Origin: Trema orientale
Lineage: Eukaryota > Streptophyta > Magnoliopsida > Rosales > Cannabaceae
Direction: 5' to 3'
DNA length: 64,000 nucleotides
Assembly (NCBI GenBank): GCA_002914845.1
Contig: JXTC01000329.1
Coordinates: 254,396 to 318,395, forward strand
Part shown: one piece after another, positions 61,113-64,000 of the stretch
Layout: every line of letters begins with the position of its first letter
How positions within the stretch are numbered: position 1 is the stretch's first letter
Program-made: the position numbers and the translations under genes
The notes under the pieces: generated by a model
Databases searched by the model: none
What the model was told of the DNA's origin: nothing
The model's input: only the letters and a program-made list of their open reading frames with translations

Positions 61113-61851
61113 GCCCAGTGGGCAAATATTCTTACTGGATTTTTGAAAATTTCTATTAATGTAATATTTTTTTTTAGAACTTGACTTTTGCTCCTACTAA
61201 ATAAAGATAAAATTTATGCCCCAGTTGGATTTTTGAAAATTTATATTAATGTAGTAAAATTTTTCATAATTTAAGTTTTGCACTGACTAAATAAAGAAGA
61301 TAAAATTTATGCCCTACCTTATAAAGTCCATTTTCTAATATAAAAATCTTTTAAGCCCAAATGTAATGTGTGCGGAAAAAAAAAAAAAAACAGGGACTGC
61401 TCAGATCTACCACTGAGACTGCTCTCAACAAATATTCTTGACCTCAAAACTCTTCTCAGATCTAACTCTGCAACCACCACAGTAGTTAGTAAAAGTGTTC
61501 TCAACTCTATTCGGATCTATCACCGGAATTGCTCAGATCTCTCTGGAAAGGTGAAGCTCCACGACTCGTCCCAAGGTACGTTTACAAATCAAAGTAAGTA
61601 AAGATTGAAGGATCCCATTTGCTTATTTGCTTTCTAATGCAGGAGTATCACTTGAACACAAGGGTGGGCCCATGTGGTCCCAAGCCTCAAAGAAGGTATG
61701 GGCTCATCGATAAAAGTCCTTGAAGTAAGGCATAAATGGAAAGAGCCGAAGAGTGTACTATTGAGCTTGATTCTAAGTAATTGATAAGATTATATTGCGC
61801 CCCTCCTAACAATTACAACTTTTGGGAGGATTGGTTGCAACTTTTGCTCGA
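61113..61851 (+). other. Exon-like stretch of unknown origin
   Basis: About 61390-61572 is less AT-rich than its surroundings, has several CAGATCT repeats and ends at a good donor (CCAAG|GTACGT). A matching acceptor (TTCTAATGCAG) lies at about 61643, followed by another short exon-like piece. No protein family recognised. It could be a captured gene fragment or the leader of an unannotated transcript. Confidence 0.3.
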
Positions 61852-61953
61852 GTTTTCTCTAAGCTTGATTTACGTAGTGATTACCATCAAATTCGTATCC
61901 GATCCAATGATGAATGGCAGACCGCCTTCAAGACAAAAGAGGGACTTTATGAG
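61852..61953 (+). pseudogene. Ty3/Gypsy reverse-transcriptase fragment
   Basis: Encodes [15 protein letters not shown] followed by [15 protein letters not shown], the conserved RT palm segment of plant Gypsy elements, then stops. Only 34 residues remain; the YxDD motif and all other domains are missing. The break coincides with the start of the LTR listed next, so the younger element probably inserted here. Confidence 0.8.
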
Positions 61954-64000
61954 TAATATTAGGGGTAAAATTCGTACGGCTCATTTTATGGCCTATATGT
62001 GGTTTACAAAAGGCATTTATGTTTTTATGGGGTTCTCAATTTATGAGAAAATAGGTAATTATTATTTATGAATATCAGCTTAGTTATATTTCAAATCAGA
62101 CATTATCTAGTAAGTATCCTAATATGACTAAGTTACCCAAAAGATAATTATTATCTAATTAATAGAGTTTCTTATTTATAAAATACCTGTTATTTGCCTA
62201 TAATTACATAGTCTTCTTTTTTATTCTACATGTATTCCATTCTATTCTCTCTACATAGTCTCTACTAAAATCTCTATAGCCATCCACTTTCTCATATGCA
62301 GTTTAACTGAATTTTTTCTCTTTTACAGGGAACTCAGAACTACATCAAGGTTTGATCCCTGCAAAGGATATGTAGGCAGCTCTCGTGAGCATAACCTAAA
62401 AAATTAACCTATTTTTTCTAGATGCAGGATTACAAGTGGTCATAGACCCTCTAATAAATTTAATTGTAGAATTTGACATCTACAATTTGACGCCCACTGT
62501 GGGACCTTGATCACTTGTTTTGTATATTATTCTATCAGTTATTGGAAGGATGTGTAGCTTCCATTGGATGACAACCTTCAAGAGTTTACCGAACTGCTTA
62601 AGAGATAAGCATTTTGATTACCACGTTCTAATTATTATAATATTTGATCAAGTGAATGTTTGGTTTAATTACTTTAATGAGAAATTATTGCTGTATTTGA
62701 GTATTTAAATTATATGCTTATAATATTTAATTTGATTGATCAATATATTTGAAATGTTGCATTTGGATTGATTTNTAGTTAAATTGTTTGGTTTTATTTG
62801 CTTGGATTGAATGAAACTTTGACTCTATTATTTGATTATCTAGATGGATTGATCTGAGTAAATGATTGGATGAATTATTTGACTTGAGTGTTTGAAATTA
62901 TTTAGGGTGCGAAACTTTTTAATTAGATTGTTTTATTTGGTGTTTGGCTTGGATTATTTGGTTTAATTGGAGTGACTTGTTTGCTATTTGATAGACTTGA
63001 ATTATTTGGAGTGACTTGTTTGGTATTTGATTGGTTTGAATTATTTAGTTTGATTAGATTGACTTATTTGATGTTTGATTTACTTGAATTTTGAGGATTA
63101 TCTAGTGTAATTGAATTATCTGATTTGATTGAAATTGTCTGATGTCTATGAATTTGTTGAATTTGTTGAAACCTAGTTTGGATTGTTTGAATTGCTTGAA
63201 GGATTTAGGTGTTTGATTTAATCGTGATTCGATGATATCATTGTGTTTGATGTCTTCATGTATTCTATTATTATTATTTTATCTTAGCCAAAATCATTTA
63301 CTATGATAAAGAGCGATAAGACATAATATAATATCAAGAGAAAATAAAAAAGCTCTCTCCAATGAGTACTCATAAATCCTCTTGGCAAAGAAAAGATAGC
63401 GAAGAACTGTCCTTTCCAATGAGTGCATTTAAATCCTCTTGACACGGAGAATGATAACTGTCAAAGAGCTCTAATTCTCCCTATTCCAAAGGAGCTCCAG
63501 GAGTCACCCTCTCCAATGAGTGCTTTGAAATCCTCTTGATGTGGAGAATGATAACTGTCGAGAGCTCTAATTCCTCCCTGTTCCAAACGAGTTCTAGGAG
63601 CTGCCCTTTCCGAAGAGTGCTTTTAAATCCTCTTGACAAGGTGTATGGAAGATAGCTGAGAGCCTAATTCCTCTGTGTTCCAAATGAGTTCTAAGAGCTC
63701 CAATTCCTCTCCGTTCCCAATGAGTTTTGAGAACTCTAATTCTTCTCCGTTCCAAATGAGTTTTGGGAACCGTAAAAAATAATAATGACTTAATTTTATC
63801 TTTTACAAATTTGATTTTCAAATGTAATTATTTTATATTGATTTGTTATCTAACAAGAAAATGCAAGGAAAATATTAAAGAAGAAGTGAAGGCTTGACTT
63901 TAACTCCTCCTCCAGTTCGAGTAAACTCGTACTGAGGAGTAGTGGGCTGACTATTGGGGATAAAATTTGTATGGCTCATTTTATGACCTATATGTGGTCT
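61950..64000 (+). mobile_element. Non-autonomous LTR element, running off the window
   Basis: A probable 5' LTR spans about 61950-62483. It is followed by a primer-binding-like TTGACGCCCACTGTGGGACC at 62488. At 63948 the LTR start recurs (TAAAATTTGTATGGCTCATT versus TAAAATTCGTACGGCTCATT near 61967), marking the 3' LTR, cut by the window end. The 1.46-kb interior has no gag or pol. It is made of degenerate TTTGATT/TTATTTG repeats (about 62640-63220) and longer tandem units (about 63340-63775). This fits a LARD/TRIM-type passenger element. Confidence 0.65.
63340..63775. repeat. Degenerate tandem repeats inside the LTR element
   Basis: Repeating phrases in order: CCAATGAGTGCTTT, AAATCCTCTTGA, GGAGAATGATAACTGTC, GAGCTCTAATTC, CCTGTTCCAAA, GAGTTCTAGGAGC. 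Four to five partial units of about 60-120 bp. Confidence 0.7.

Noticed and set aside
61781-62071. 96-residue frame spanning the Gypsy RT area
   Set aside because: It is in a different frame from the RT motif and crosses the LTR boundary; it is not a protein.

Overview
The window is nuclear DNA of a flowering plant, most likely a eudicot. It is AT-rich, genes are split by many short GT-AG introns, and the recognisable proteins match plant families (RCI2/PMP3, PWWP-domain PDP-type, cytosolic RPS23, GET4). Gaps between genes are filled with MITEs, LTR elements and a LINE fragment. There are no prokaryotic-style operons, CRISPR arrays or phage genes. One run of N (15375-16135) and three single N bases (10903, 11956, 62775) are assembly uncertainties.

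Layout. 350-3388 (+): RRM RNA-binding protein, six exons. 3389-19250: a roughly 16 kb transposon-rich gap holding a nested inverted-repeat Mutator-like element with a 9-bp target duplication, several smaller MITEs, a decayed LINE RNase H fragment (-), tandem repeats, and a non-autonomous LTR retrotransposon whose 5' LTR runs into the N gap. 19514-23725 (+): 1403-residue PWWP protein with its coding region in a single exon. 26778-30457 (+): a Ser-rich basic protein that I do not recognise, ten exons, with a duplicated exon-boundary motif. 31115-32761 (-): 40S ribosomal protein S23. 34142-34472 (-): RCI2-type small membrane protein with two G-box/ABRE sites upstream. 35212-36066 (-): LYR-motif protein with a probable GC-AG intron; a second copy of the RPS23 promoter and first exon lies directly upstream of its probable 5'UTR exon. 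37680-42730: probable large non-autonomous TIR element with a hAT-type MITE inside. 42868-43834: a long hairpin. 45487-51423 (+): GET4, twelve coding exons, with a hairpin element in intron 8. 51912-56110 (-): ureidoglycolate lyase-like gene plus an orphan duplicate of its last exon. 56.2-64 kb: repeats, a Ty3/Gypsy reverse-transcriptase scrap, and the first part of another non-autonomous LTR element that leaves the window.

The genes are ordinary housekeeping or regulatory loci with no evident shared pathway. I reconstructed seven intron-containing gene models exon by exon. All sum to whole codons, and several equal the usual family length (RPS23 142 aa, RCI2 54 aa, GET4 324 aa). I found no convincing new molecular system. 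The most interesting items are structural: duplication of the RPS23 promoter next to the LYR gene, the orphan last exon, the exon-duplication signature in the unknown gene, the C-terminal 11-residue repeats of the PWWP protein, and a multi-copy Mutator-like MITE family.
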